DNA from: Allorhizobium paknamense
GTDB taxonomy: Bacteria; Pseudomonadota; Alphaproteobacteria; Rhizobiales; Rhizobiaceae
DNA: 32,154 nt
Direction of reading: 5' to 3'
NCBI RefSeq assembly: GCF_030815125.1
Contig: NZ_JAUSWH010000029.1
Span: 1-32,154, forward strand
Shown here: piece after piece, positions 7,687 to 15,682 of the stretch
How positions within the stretch are numbered: the stretch's first letter is position 1
Layout: each line of letters opens with the position of its first letter
The notes under the pieces: model-generated
What the model saw: only the letters and a program-made list of their open reading frames with translations
Told to the model about the DNA's origin: nothing
The model's database searches: none
Translations under genes and position numbers: made by a program

Positions 7687-8117
7687 GGCTGAAGCTCCTC
7701 AATGAGTTCGATCCAATGGTTGTCGGGGTCAGGCACGCAAAAGGCTCTGGCAACGGGTTTGGCGGAAGCCAGCATCCGGCCTTCCTTAATTGGAAGTTTC
7801 ATCGCCTGCGCGCGGCTGCGCACCGCATCGAAAGTTTCCGGATCGCGGACAGCAAGGCAGTAGTGGAGCATAGAGCCATTATCCATTTGCAATTTGCGAT
7901 GCTTGACCAGGCAAAGATCGTGGTGGTGAAACCCGAACGAAAAGAAGCGCATTTCCTGTTGCGACAAGCGCATGGCCGCACTGCTATCGGGATGATTGAG
8001 CGCGGAAAACTGGAGATCCAGCAAGTCCGTGTAAAACGCCCTGGATCGTTCGAGATCCGTTACGTAAAAGACGTGGTGCTGAAGATTGGTGACGATAATA
8101 GGCTTGTGCATGTTCAT
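7683..8117 (-). CDS. VOC-family protein, probable extradiol dioxygenase (short form)
   Basis: The 144-residue protein is a single VOC unit: LQHHVFYVTDLERSRAFYTD at the N-terminus and a C-terminal half ending DPDNHWIELIEEL. The likely metal ligands are H14 or H15, H85 in MLHYCLAV and E137. I chose the ATG at 8117 because GGGAGG lies about 6 bases before it; a frame open to 8198 adds unrelated residues. The start follows the stop of the reductase gene by one base and its stop overlaps the next VOC start, so three genes are translationally coupled. Two adjacent VOC proteins may be two subunits of one dioxygenase or two successive enzymes. Confidence 0.8.
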   Translation of the reverse strand: MNMHKPIIVTNLQHHVFYVTDLERSRAFYTDLLDLQFSALNHPDSSAAMRLSQQEMRFFSFGFHHHDLCLVKHRKLQMDNGSMLHYCLAVRDPETFDAVRSRAQAMKLPIKEGRMLASAKPVARAFCVPDPDNHWIELIEELQP

Positions 8118-8118
8118 T

Positions 8119-9369
8119 CTATCCTCCCTTCCGAACCTGATGCCGCGACCAGGCCAGATACTGTTTCGTCTGTCGCGCCCCTCTGAGCAGCCCCGCAATC
8201 AACGCAACAAAAGGTGAGACCCGGCTGCGCGGCTGCTTACCTGTACTCAGCCGTTGAATTTGGCTGTCAACGATGGATCGCACAGCGAGCGAGGCAAGCG
8301 GCTTGTTCTTCCAGCTAACGCTTGGCGCAACAACTTCGGCTGCCTCTCCTCGCCGCCATCTCTGCGGCAAATCGGGCTTCAGCGCCAAAGCTGTCGCCAT
8401 GCCGACGACCGAGATGCCGGCATCGACCGCACTCTCCGCCACGGCCTTGCGGCGGATTCCGCCCGTCAGCATCACGGGCATAGCCGCCACGGCAGTCACT
8501 TGCTGTGCGAATTCCAGGAAATAGGCTTCGCGTGCCAGCGTTCGTTCATCCCCGGTGCGTCCCTGCATGGCCGGGCTTTCATAGTTTCCACCGGAAATCT
8601 CGACGAGATCGACGGCAAGGCCGTTCAATCCCCTCACCACCTGCAATGCGTCACCCTGATCGAAGCCACCGCGTTGGAAATCGGCGGAGTTGATCTTGAC
8701 CGCTACACAAAACTCCCTGGAAACCCGCTCTCGCACCCCACTGACAATTTCAAAAAGCGATCGTGCGCGATTTTCCAGCGAACCGCCCCAAGTATCCTGG
8801 CGACGATTTGTCAGCGGGGAAAGAAACTGACTCAGCAGATAACCATGGGCGGCATGAACTTCTACGCCGCTAAACCCAGCCTCTTCGGCAATAACAGCGG
8901 CTTCTACATAACGACGAAGAATATCGCGAATGTCGTCCTCATCCATAGCGCGCGGCATGGAAAACATTCTTGAAAATCGCCCCAACTCCATGGGAATTGC
9001 GGAAGGGGCAAGAACCGGCTGCCGCAGATTGGCGCGCATCTGCCGGCCTGGGTGGTTGATCTGCATGAAGCAGTGTGCGCCATTTCCGCGTGCGGCGTCC
9101 GCCCAGCGGCGAAGTGCGGCAATGTGCTTGCGGTTCTCAACGACAACGCCACCCGGTCCGGTCATGGCGCGGCCATCAACCATGACATTTCCCGTCACAA
9201 TCAGTCCTGCGCCGCCCTTGGCCCAGCTATCGTATAGCCGCCAGAGCTTTTCGCCAGGGGCATGATCCGCATCGGCCAGATTTTCTTCCATGGCCGCTTT
9301 GGCAATGCGGTTTTTCAACACAGTGCCATTCGGCAATATGAGGGGCTGAAACAAGGGATCATTCGCCAT
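8119..9369 (-). CDS. Old-yellow-enzyme-family NADH:flavin oxidoreductase
   Basis: The 416-residue protein is an FMN-binding TIM barrel of the OYE/FadH N-terminal type. It has LKNRIAKAAMEE near the start, MQINHPGRQ, then VEVHAAHGYLLSQFLSP and RQDTWGGSLENR, which carry the flavin and substrate contacts. It lacks the iron-sulphur cluster and FAD/NADPH domains of full 2,4-dienoyl-CoA reductases (about 650-670 residues). A C-terminal tail of some 70 residues is rich in basic residues and unlike the barrel. Its role is presumably to reduce an activated C=C bond of an unsaturated ring or ring-opened intermediate. It lies 7 bases from the hydrolase gene in the operon. Confidence 0.87.
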   Translation of the reverse strand: MANDPLFQPLILPNGTVLKNRIAKAAMEENLADADHAPGEKLWRLYDSWAKGGAGLIVTGNVMVDGRAMTGPGGVVVENRKHIAALRRWADAARGNGAHCFMQINHPGRQMRANLRQPVLAPSAIPMELGRFSRMFSMPRAMDEDDIRDILRRYVEAAVIAEEAGFSGVEVHAAHGYLLSQFLSPLTNRRQDTWGGSLENRARSLFEIVSGVRERVSREFCVAVKINSADFQRGGFDQGDALQVVRGLNGLAVDLVEISGGNYESPAMQGRTGDERTLAREAYFLEFAQQVTAVAAMPVMLTGGIRRKAVAESAVDAGISVVGMATALALKPDLPQRWRRGEAAEVVAPSVSWKNKPLASLAVRSIVDSQIQRLSTGKQPRSRVSPFVALIAGLLRGARQTKQYLAWSRHQVRKGG

Positions 9370-9376
9370 GATTGCC

Positions 9377-10330
9377 TCAGGCCGTAACCGTCACGCGCTG
9401 CTCGCCCAGATCAATTGCCCCATCCGGGCTCTTGATGCGCGCGGTGATGACATCTCCGGACTTCAAATACTGAGGCCGTCGCGCCTGTGTCTTATGGAAG
9501 GCGGCCCAAAGCTTCTTCTCCGGCAGAATGAATTGCGTCAGCTTTCGTAACGCCGGTGGCGGAATTCTAAGTGCGCAGCCTGAGGGGGTTCCGGTCAGCA
9601 GCACATCACCTGGCGCGATGTCGGAGAAGGTCGATAGTTCCGTGATCGTCTCGGCAGGCTTGAACACGAGATTGCGGGTATTATCCCGTTGCCGCTCCGT
9701 GCCGTTCACCGAAAGGGAGAGGTCCATCTGCTCCAGATACCGGAATTCATCCGGCGCCAGCACCGTCAGATAAGGCCCCATGGGGCAAAACCCGCGATAG
9801 CTTTTACCCTTGAAGAATTGTGTCTGCGGAATTTGAATATCACGCGCCGACACGTCATTGGCGATTGTGATAGCAAACACATAATCCGCCAGGTTGCTTT
9901 CGGTTACGGTAACAGGACTGGTAATCGCGCGCTTGAAGACAAGCGCCAGTTCGATCTCGTAATCAAGAAGACGAACTTGGGCAGGCTTGTGCACCACCCC
10001 ATGCGGGGCGTTCAGGGAGCAGTCGGACTTCTCGAAAAACATGTTGAATGTCTTCTCGTCCGGATTCATGCCAGACTCGATCATGTGCTGCCGATAATTG
10101 GCTCCCTGGCAGAGAATTCGTGCCGGTGCGGTCACTGGAGACAGCAGGCTGACATCCTTGAGCGAGACATTGGCAGCGTGTTGTGATGCAGCAACCCAGT
10201 CGGCCTCCCCCCGCTCGATCAGATCTGCCGTTGTTGCATATTCTTTTTCGAGCGGAGCTATGGCATCGCCCTTCACAACGCCCCAATGACGGCGTCCACT
10301 GATTTCGTAATGGGCAAGATTAATGGCCAT
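9377..10330 (-). CDS. Fumarylacetoacetate hydrolase (FAH) family protein
   Basis: The 317-residue protein carries the FAH-fold metal-site residues in DYEIELALVF and ANDVSARDIQ, followed by GKSYRGFCPMGPYL and, near the end, LLTGTPSGC. Relatives hydrolyse or hydrate ring-cleavage products such as fumarylpyruvate, 2-hydroxyhexadienoate or acylpyruvates, so it fits directly after an extradiol ring-opening step. The common gentisate and homoprotocatechuate FAH proteins are about 230-280 residues; this one has an N-terminal cap domain as in 5-carboxymethyl-2-hydroxymuconate-type members. The ATG at 10330 follows a GGAAGA and matches the family start. The frame is open to 10399 without homology. Confidence 0.87.
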   Translation of the reverse strand: MAINLAHYEISGRRHWGVVKGDAIAPLEKEYATTADLIERGEADWVAASQHAANVSLKDVSLLSPVTAPARILCQGANYRQHMIESGMNPDEKTFNMFFEKSDCSLNAPHGVVHKPAQVRLLDYEIELALVFKRAITSPVTVTESNLADYVFAITIANDVSARDIQIPQTQFFKGKSYRGFCPMGPYLTVLAPDEFRYLEQMDLSLSVNGTERQRDNTRNLVFKPAETITELSTFSDIAPGDVLLTGTPSGCALRIPPPALRKLTQFILPEKKLWAAFHKTQARRPQYLKSGDVITARIKSPDGAIDLGEQRVTVTA

Positions 10331-10355
10331 GCTGATCTTCCTTTTTATCGTTGTC

Positions 10356-12290
10356 TCAGAAGAAATCCGCCTGAAACGCATATTGTCCCAGCTTTTCACG
10401 CAGCACTTCCGCTTTGCCCTCGGCCGTCACTTTTGCCAGCAGTCCGCGGCGTGAATCCTGAACGACCAGCAGGTTTGTCAGGGTCACACCGCAATCGTTT
10501 GCTTCCTTGCGGATCACAATTTCGATTTCGAGCAGAGACAGCGCTGGTTTGAAAATTTTGCCGACAGGCGTGACCGGCATGGTGGAAAGAATGGTGATGG
10601 CCTTTGGATGCGCCGCACGCTCGGGAATGCGAGCGATGACATGTGTCAGAATATCCGTCTCGGATAAGGCGTGATCCGCCTTTATCTGGACGTAGAGAAC
10701 CGGCACTTCACCTGCATGCGCATCCGGGCGACCGATCGCCGCCGCCAATTGGACGGCCGGATGATCATAGGCGGCCTGCTCGATCACCTGCGGATCGATG
10801 TTATGGCCGCTGCGAATGATCAGCTCCTTCTTGCGGCCTGTCAGCCAGAAATAACCCTCGGCATCCTGTCGCGCCAGATCGCCCGTATTCAGCCAGCGCT
10901 CACCGTCGATTTCTAACCAGATGCCTTCGTTATGCTCGGCACTCACATAGCCTGCAAACACATTTGGCCCATTGATCGCCAGAACGCCAACTTCTTCTTT
11001 CTCCGCGAAGCCCGCGAAACGGCCTGCATCATCCAGGCGCACCACGGCCATCTTCTGATAGGGGATGCGCAAGCCGATCGAACCGATGCGGCGTTCGCCT
11101 GTTGGCGGATTGACGCTGGAAACACAGGCGCCCTCCGTCAGTCCATAGGCCTCGAGGATCTTGATTCCCGTTGCTTTTTCGAAGTTCCGGAAAAGCTCCA
11201 CCGGCATGGGAGCGGCGCCGCAAAAACCGTATCCGATGCTCGAAATGTTCCTTCCCGCCACGGGAACCTGCAGAAGTGCCGAATAGACGGTGGGTACACC
11301 AGAAAAAGCATAGATTCGATAATGCTCAACAATCTCCCAGAACGATCGGATCACGCCGTCGCCTCTATAGCCTTGCGGCGTGCCCATGATCACATGCAAG
11401 CCGTTGCTCCAGGGTGCAAGCCCCGTTACCAACTGCCCATTGACATGGAACAGGGGGAGTCCACAGAAAATCGCGTTTGCACCCGACAGCGCTTCGCCAA
11501 CGAAGAGGCGGGTAGACCAAGTGTCGAAAACCTCTGAAAAATGGGTGCGTTTGGCAATCTTAGGCATGCCCGTCGTGCCGCCGGTGCAAAAATAGGAAGA
11601 AATATCGCTGGCCTTTGGCGCCTCGAAATTTAATTTCTCACCATTTTCGCGGGCAAGTTCCGCACGCAGGCTGCGAACGGGCAATGTTGTGCCCGCAATG
11701 CGCAACCTGCGGAATTTCGAGAGCGCGCGGAATGCCAGCCCTGCTGCTCCCCGGATATAGGGACCGACGCTTACGGTCAGAACACCGGCAAGACCTGGCA
11801 CCGTCGCGGCAGCTTTCGCAACCTTTTCCCAGATGTCGCTTCCGGGGGTCGGCTCCAGCGTCACGAGCCACTTGGCTTTTCCCGCCGTCAGAAGTTCACT
11901 AATCTGCTCCGCCTCAAGCAGAGGATTGATGGCAAATGCGATGCCGGCGGCCTCACCGCCCCAGATGACGAAATGCGTCTCAGGCAAATTCGGAAGAACG
12001 AAGGCCACGACATCCTTGCGACCAATACCCAGACGGCGCAGTGCGTTGGCCGTGCGGGTAATGTCTGAGAAAAGCTGTCTGTAGCTCCAGGTAAACGGAG
12101 ATTTAAACTCCTTTGCCCTCAGGAAAAACGATAGGGCAGGCGCATCCGGCGATGCCGACACCCCCCTGAACAGCATGTCATAGGTGCTGGAAGGCACTTC
12201 ACGTTCTGCCAGAGGAATACGCTCCAGCTCCGAAATATCGGTAATATCGGTGACCTGTATGGCACCGGTCTTTGGCATGGACATGAGCAT
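10356..12290 (-). CDS. Acyl-CoA synthetase (AMP-forming, ANL superfamily)
   Basis: The 644-residue protein activates a carboxylic acid to its CoA thioester by way of an acyl-adenylate. The motifs are complete: P-loop CTGGTTGMPK (about residues 235-244), EAYGLTEG, WLNTGDLARQD, TGRKKELIIRSGHNI, and the catalytic lysine in TPVGKIFKP. The tail after this lysine is about 80 residues longer than in most ANL enzymes. GGAGGAGG precedes the ATG at 12290. It is the first structural gene after the TetR gene in the minus-strand operon. The substrate could be the aromatic acid itself or a side chain, and is unknown. Confidence 0.93.
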   Translation of the reverse strand: MLMSMPKTGAIQVTDITDISELERIPLAEREVPSSTYDMLFRGVSASPDAPALSFFLRAKEFKSPFTWSYRQLFSDITRTANALRRLGIGRKDVVAFVLPNLPETHFVIWGGEAAGIAFAINPLLEAEQISELLTAGKAKWLVTLEPTPGSDIWEKVAKAAATVPGLAGVLTVSVGPYIRGAAGLAFRALSKFRRLRIAGTTLPVRSLRAELARENGEKLNFEAPKASDISSYFCTGGTTGMPKIAKRTHFSEVFDTWSTRLFVGEALSGANAIFCGLPLFHVNGQLVTGLAPWSNGLHVIMGTPQGYRGDGVIRSFWEIVEHYRIYAFSGVPTVYSALLQVPVAGRNISSIGYGFCGAAPMPVELFRNFEKATGIKILEAYGLTEGACVSSVNPPTGERRIGSIGLRIPYQKMAVVRLDDAGRFAGFAEKEEVGVLAINGPNVFAGYVSAEHNEGIWLEIDGERWLNTGDLARQDAEGYFWLTGRKKELIIRSGHNIDPQVIEQAAYDHPAVQLAAAIGRPDAHAGEVPVLYVQIKADHALSETDILTHVIARIPERAAHPKAITILSTMPVTPVGKIFKPALSLLEIEIVIRKEANDCGVTLTNLLVVQDSRRGLLAKVTAEGKAEVLREKLGQYAFQADFF

Positions 12291-12326
12291 GGGTTTCCTC
12301 CTCCCGAAAACGCCAACAAAACAAAG

Positions 12327-12950
12327 CTACTTTGGCAGCGGCGGCAGATCGCCTGTTGCAATCACGCGAGACTCCTCCGCATCAAGTCCCAAGGCGCGCA
12401 GTACGAGTTCCGCCGCATCCGACCCCGCCTCACGCCAGGTCTTGTGCCCCTCAAGCACAAGCAGCATTGCCGAAACGCCCGTTCCCCCGATCATGGCGAG
12501 CACGGATGGGCCCTGATAGGGCTTAAAGTGAAACCGACCCGCCTGAAGCCCGTGCATCAGATCGGAAGCAGGCTGCGATTCCCACATGCCGCGCAAAGCA
12601 GCATTGGAGAACGCAAAACGCAGCATGAACCGGCCCCAATCAGGCTCCTCATGCGTTCGCCGCACAAAATGGCGAATTCCATTGGCAATAGCTTGAGCCG
12701 GATCGGCAATCTGACTGGCCGCTTCCGCGACACGCGCGTGCATTTCCGAAGCCAGATCGGCAACGATATTTTCGAACAACTGCTCAGGGTCGGGATAATT
12801 ATTGTAGATAGTGCCGCGCGCAACGCCCGCTGCCTGCGCAAGCTCGCTCACACTGACCTGATTACCACCCTTCTGTGCGAAGAGACGCATCGCCGCATGA
12901 TTGATTCTCGCTTGCGCCGTTGAGACGTCGTTCAAGGGTACCTCCGTCAT
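12327..12950 (-). CDS. TetR-family transcriptional regulator
   Basis: The 207-residue protein has a TetR N-terminal HTH (AQARINHAAMRLFAQKGG, then SVSELAQAAGVARGTIYNNY, about residues 10-60) and an all-helical ligand-binding domain. The usual mechanism is repression relieved by a pathway intermediate. It is the first gene of the operon that continues with the acyl-CoA synthetase 36 bases on, and it is divergent from the aromatic hydroxylase. A nested palindrome in the shared promoter (12955-12993) is its likely operator. The start is uncertain: ATG at 12950 has no clear ribosome site. A TTG at 12935 has GGAGG five bases before it, and a TTG at 12962 lies inside the palindrome. Confidence 0.9.
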   Translation of the reverse strand: MTEVPLNDVSTAQARINHAAMRLFAQKGGNQVSVSELAQAAGVARGTIYNNYPDPEQLFENIVADLASEMHARVAEAASQIADPAQAIANGIRHFVRRTHEEPDWGRFMLRFAFSNAALRGMWESQPASDLMHGLQAGRFHFKPYQGPSVLAMIGGTGVSAMLLVLEGHKTWREAGSDAAELVLRALGLDAEESRVIATGDLPPLPK

Positions 12951-12954
12951 GACT

Positions 12955-12993
12955 ATTGACAATAGTGAACACCACTGTTCAATTCATGTCAAT
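12955..12993. promoter_or_regulatory. Nested palindrome, probable TetR operator in the divergent promoter
   Basis: Two inverted repeats are nested: the outer arms ATTGACA (12955-12961) and TGTCAAT (12987-12993), and the inner arms TGAACA (12966-12971) and TGTTCA (12976-12981). The pattern is symmetric apart from a one-base difference between the two arm spacings. TTGACA also reads as a -35 element at both ends, one on each strand. Repressor binding here could block both the TetR operon and the hydroxylase gene. The regulator-operator pairing is inferred from position. Confidence 0.6.
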
Positions 12994-13040
12994 TCTGTTT
13001 ATTGACGCGGCATTTTCTGCGGCGTGCTGGGAGGCAAAAA

Positions 13041-14612
13041 ATGGAAGCAGGCATTCCAATGCGCGTAGAAGCGCTGATCGTCGGCTGCGGGCCGGTAGGC
13101 GCGACATTGGCAGTGATGTTGGGCAGGAGGGGGGTGTCGACGCTTGTCATCGATAAGGCGGAAGACATCTTTCTTGCCCCGCGCGCAATCGCGTTCGACT
13201 TCGACGCCCTGAGAATTTTGCAGTCTATTGGCGTTGGCGAGGGTGACTTCGATCAGGTAAGAATTCCGTTCGTCCGGATGATCTCGCCTCTGTTCGGCGA
13301 ATTTGCCAAGGTCAATACGTCGATCGACTGCGATACGCATCCAGTACAGATCACATTCTATCAGCCTGATCTGGAGCGCACACTGCGCCGCAAACTGAGC
13401 GAGACCAAAGACGTTACACTCGCTCTACAGACCGAACTTTGTACCCTCAGCCAGACAAGCGACAGCGTGCTTGCCAGTCTGAAGAGGGCAGATGGTGAAA
13501 CAATTGAGGTTCGCGCCAGCTATCTGATTGGCGCGGATGGTGCGAGTTCCACGGTTCGCTCTCTGATCGGACAGGATTTTCAAGGCAAGAGCTTTGTTGA
13601 AGACTGGCTCATCATTGACGCCAAAAACCCTTCAAGCCCTATCGATCACGTCGAATTTTTGTGTGATCCCAAGAGGCCAATACCGCATATGGTTGCACCC
13701 GGCGGCCGACAGAGGTGGGAATTCATGCTCGCTCCTGGCGAGAGCCGGCAGCAAATGGAAAGCGATGCGGAAATCGACCGGCTATTGGCACCTTGGGGCG
13801 GCATGGCGGCGATGGAGATTGAGCGCAAGGCAGTCTATCGCTTTCACGCCAGAACAGCTGGCTCGTTCCGAACCGGTCGCGTGTTTCTGATTGGCGATGC
13901 CGCACATATCACCCCACCCTTCGTTGGACAGGGTCTTGTGTCGGGACTTCGGGATGCCTCCAATCTTTCCTGGAAGCTTGCCTATGTGCTGACGGGAAAA
14001 GCTGGCGGCCATATTCTCGACAGTTACGACACGGAGCGTCGCCCGCACAGCCGCGCGATGATCAACGTCGCCCGCTTCATGGGCAAACTCATCATGCCGC
14101 GCAATCGCCTTGCCGCGTTGATCAACCATGGAACGATGAAGCTGATCAGGAACATTCCGAGACTACGCGGCCTTCTTGAAGAACAAGGGATCAGGCCGGC
14201 AAACGGCTATCGCAGAGGCTGCTTTCTCAGGTCGCGGCGCTACGTCTGGCCAAAACCGGGATACATGCTGCCTCAGGTATGGCTGATCGACAACAACGGC
14301 CACGAATATCGCAGCGATGACATACTGGGCGATGGATTTTCTCTGGTGGGGTTCCATACAGACCCGAATGAACATGTTAATCTTGAAGGCAGACAGATCC
14401 TTCAATCCCTCGACGCAACAATCGTCTCTATGGACATCGCAAGCAAGTCCGCATCTTCGGCTTTTCAGTTCAAGATCAAGGGCAAGTCAGCATTTCCGCA
14501 AAAACGGAAGCCGACTGTGGCACTGGTACGACCGGATCGTATCGTGATGGCCGTCTGCAGACCGAATAAGACAACATCCATGTTGAAACTGGCTCAGCGC
14601 CAAATGACGTAG
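13041..14612 (+). CDS. FAD-dependent aromatic hydroxylase (MhpA-like)
   Basis: The 523-residue protein is a class A flavin monooxygenase. The FAD Rossmann motif GCGPVGATLA (G15-G20), the middle motif YLIGADGASSTVR, and the second FAD motif LIGDAAHITPPFVGQG (G285-D286) are all present. The C-terminal third resembles the thioredoxin-like tail of phenol hydroxylase and MhpA-type enzymes (DGFSLVGFHT, then ALVRPDRIVMAV). It should add a hydroxyl group to a phenolic ring using NAD(P)H and O2, making the diol that an extradiol dioxygenase cleaves. The ATG at 13041 has GGGAGG 7 bases upstream; the frame open from 13002 adds 13 unrelated residues. It is somewhat shorter than E. coli MhpA (554 aa). Confidence 0.9.
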   Translation: MEAGIPMRVEALIVGCGPVGATLAVMLGRRGVSTLVIDKAEDIFLAPRAIAFDFDALRILQSIGVGEGDFDQVRIPFVRMISPLFGEFAKVNTSIDCDTHPVQITFYQPDLERTLRRKLSETKDVTLALQTELCTLSQTSDSVLASLKRADGETIEVRASYLIGADGASSTVRSLIGQDFQGKSFVEDWLIIDAKNPSSPIDHVEFLCDPKRPIPHMVAPGGRQRWEFMLAPGESRQQMESDAEIDRLLAPWGGMAAMEIERKAVYRFHARTAGSFRTGRVFLIGDAAHITPPFVGQGLVSGLRDASNLSWKLAYVLTGKAGGHILDSYDTERRPHSRAMINVARFMGKLIMPRNRLAALINHGTMKLIRNIPRLRGLLEEQGIRPANGYRRGCFLRSRRYVWPKPGYMLPQVWLIDNNGHEYRSDDILGDGFSLVGFHTDPNEHVNLEGRQILQSLDATIVSMDIASKSASSAFQFKIKGKSAFPQKRKPTVALVRPDRIVMAVCRPNKTTSMLKLAQRQMT

Positions 14613-14621
14613 GGTGCTTTA

Positions 14622-14661
14622 TGATGAAGCGACGCTTCTACGGTTCAGTCCGATGCGCATC
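14622..14661. other. Short inverted repeats between convergent genes
   Basis: The 60 bases between the hydroxylase stop and the LysR stop contain GAAGCG-A-CGCTTC and, a little further on, CGCAT-CA-ATGCG. Neither is followed by a T-run, so neither is a textbook intrinsic terminator. They may still slow the convergent transcripts. Confidence 0.3.
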
Positions 14662-14672
14662 AATGCGGTGCG

Positions 14673-15578
14673 TCAACTCTGTAACTGCCGAGAGAAATCA
14701 CAGGTATCGCACATAAGATCCGTGATCGCGGTAATGAATGCAGTGGGTCTGTCGTTGCGATAGCCCGCGCTGTAGGGAATAGGGGGTAGGACGGGTCTCG
14801 TCGGTATCACGACCAGTTTTCCCTCATCGACCAAAGGGCGAAAGCACTGGCGTGGCAGGTAGGAGATACCGACACCCGCGACGGTCAGTCCTAGGATTGC
14901 CATCAAGTTATCGCTGTAAAGAGCCTGATCGAAGACCAGACCCTGCGAGCGCATCCACCTGTTGTAAAACAATCCTGTTCCCGATTGACTGCCTTGCAGC
15001 ACGGCTGGATGACCGGCCAATTCTTCCAGAGTAAGCGCCTCGCGCGTCTCGACCAAACCTGGACGCGCCATCCAGACATTTGAGACATCTGCCAATCGCA
15101 CATAGGTGATATCTTCGCCTACAAACACATCCGGCACAACGATCAGATCAAGCTCACTATCGCGCAACATATTCTCCAGCGTCCGGCTGGTTCCGACATA
15201 AGGTTCCAGGGTTACTCTGGGAAAGGTGTCGCGAATTTTGGAGATGAGCCTGGGAAACCAGGTCATAGCCGATAATTCGGTCACGCCCAGTCTCAGCCGG
15301 TGCGCGGGCGTCTCCTCCGAGGATTTCAGGTCGAGCACCCTGTCATGCAGGGCAAGCATTTCCTGCCCGAGGGCGAGCAGATGCTCGCCTTTTTCAGTCA
15401 GCTTCGCGCCGCGCTGGTTTCGATCGAAAACAGCCAGCCCGGTCATCGCCTCCAGTTCCTGAACGCGTTTGGAAATGGCCGATTGCGTCGTGTTGAGCCG
15501 TGCGGCTGCCCGCTCGAAAGTGCCCAGCTGCACGATCCAGTAGATCGCTTCCATCTGCTTGAGTGTGATTAAGGTCAT
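14673..15578 (-). CDS. LysR-family transcriptional regulator
   Basis: The 301-residue protein has a standard LysR N-terminal winged HTH (LKQMEAIYWIVQLGTFERAA, then LNTTQSAISKRVQELEA, residues about 5-65). A periplasmic-binding-like effector domain starts near residue 90. It is divergent from the aminotransferase gene, with 104 bases between the starts, the usual arrangement for a LysR activator and its target. The inducer is probably the amino acid imported by the neighbouring ABC system or its keto acid. The gene is convergent with the hydroxylase, so it marks the boundary between the two metabolic clusters of the island. Confidence 0.93.
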   Translation of the reverse strand: MTLITLKQMEAIYWIVQLGTFERAAARLNTTQSAISKRVQELEAMTGLAVFDRNQRGAKLTEKGEHLLALGQEMLALHDRVLDLKSSEETPAHRLRLGVTELSAMTWFPRLISKIRDTFPRVTLEPYVGTSRTLENMLRDSELDLIVVPDVFVGEDITYVRLADVSNVWMARPGLVETREALTLEELAGHPAVLQGSQSGTGLFYNRWMRSQGLVFDQALYSDNLMAILGLTVAGVGISYLPRQCFRPLVDEGKLVVIPTRPVLPPIPYSAGYRNDRPTAFITAITDLMCDTCDFSRQLQS

Positions 15579-15682
15579 CCTTCATTCCCAAATTAGATGT
15601 ACGAAAATTCCTTTTAATCTGTTTTCCGCATATCAGGAAGGTCTTAGTCTCGTGATGTGTCCATCGATGAGAGGAATAAATC
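15579..15682. promoter_or_regulatory. Divergent promoter region of LysR and aminotransferase genes
   Basis: The 104-base gap is AT-rich relative to the flanking genes. It holds an imperfect inverted pair, TTCC (15624-15627) and GGAA (15636-15639), within a T-rich tract. A LysR-type T-N11-A site probably lies here, but I cannot single one out. An AGAGGA at about 15670 serves the GTG start at 15683. Confidence 0.4.
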
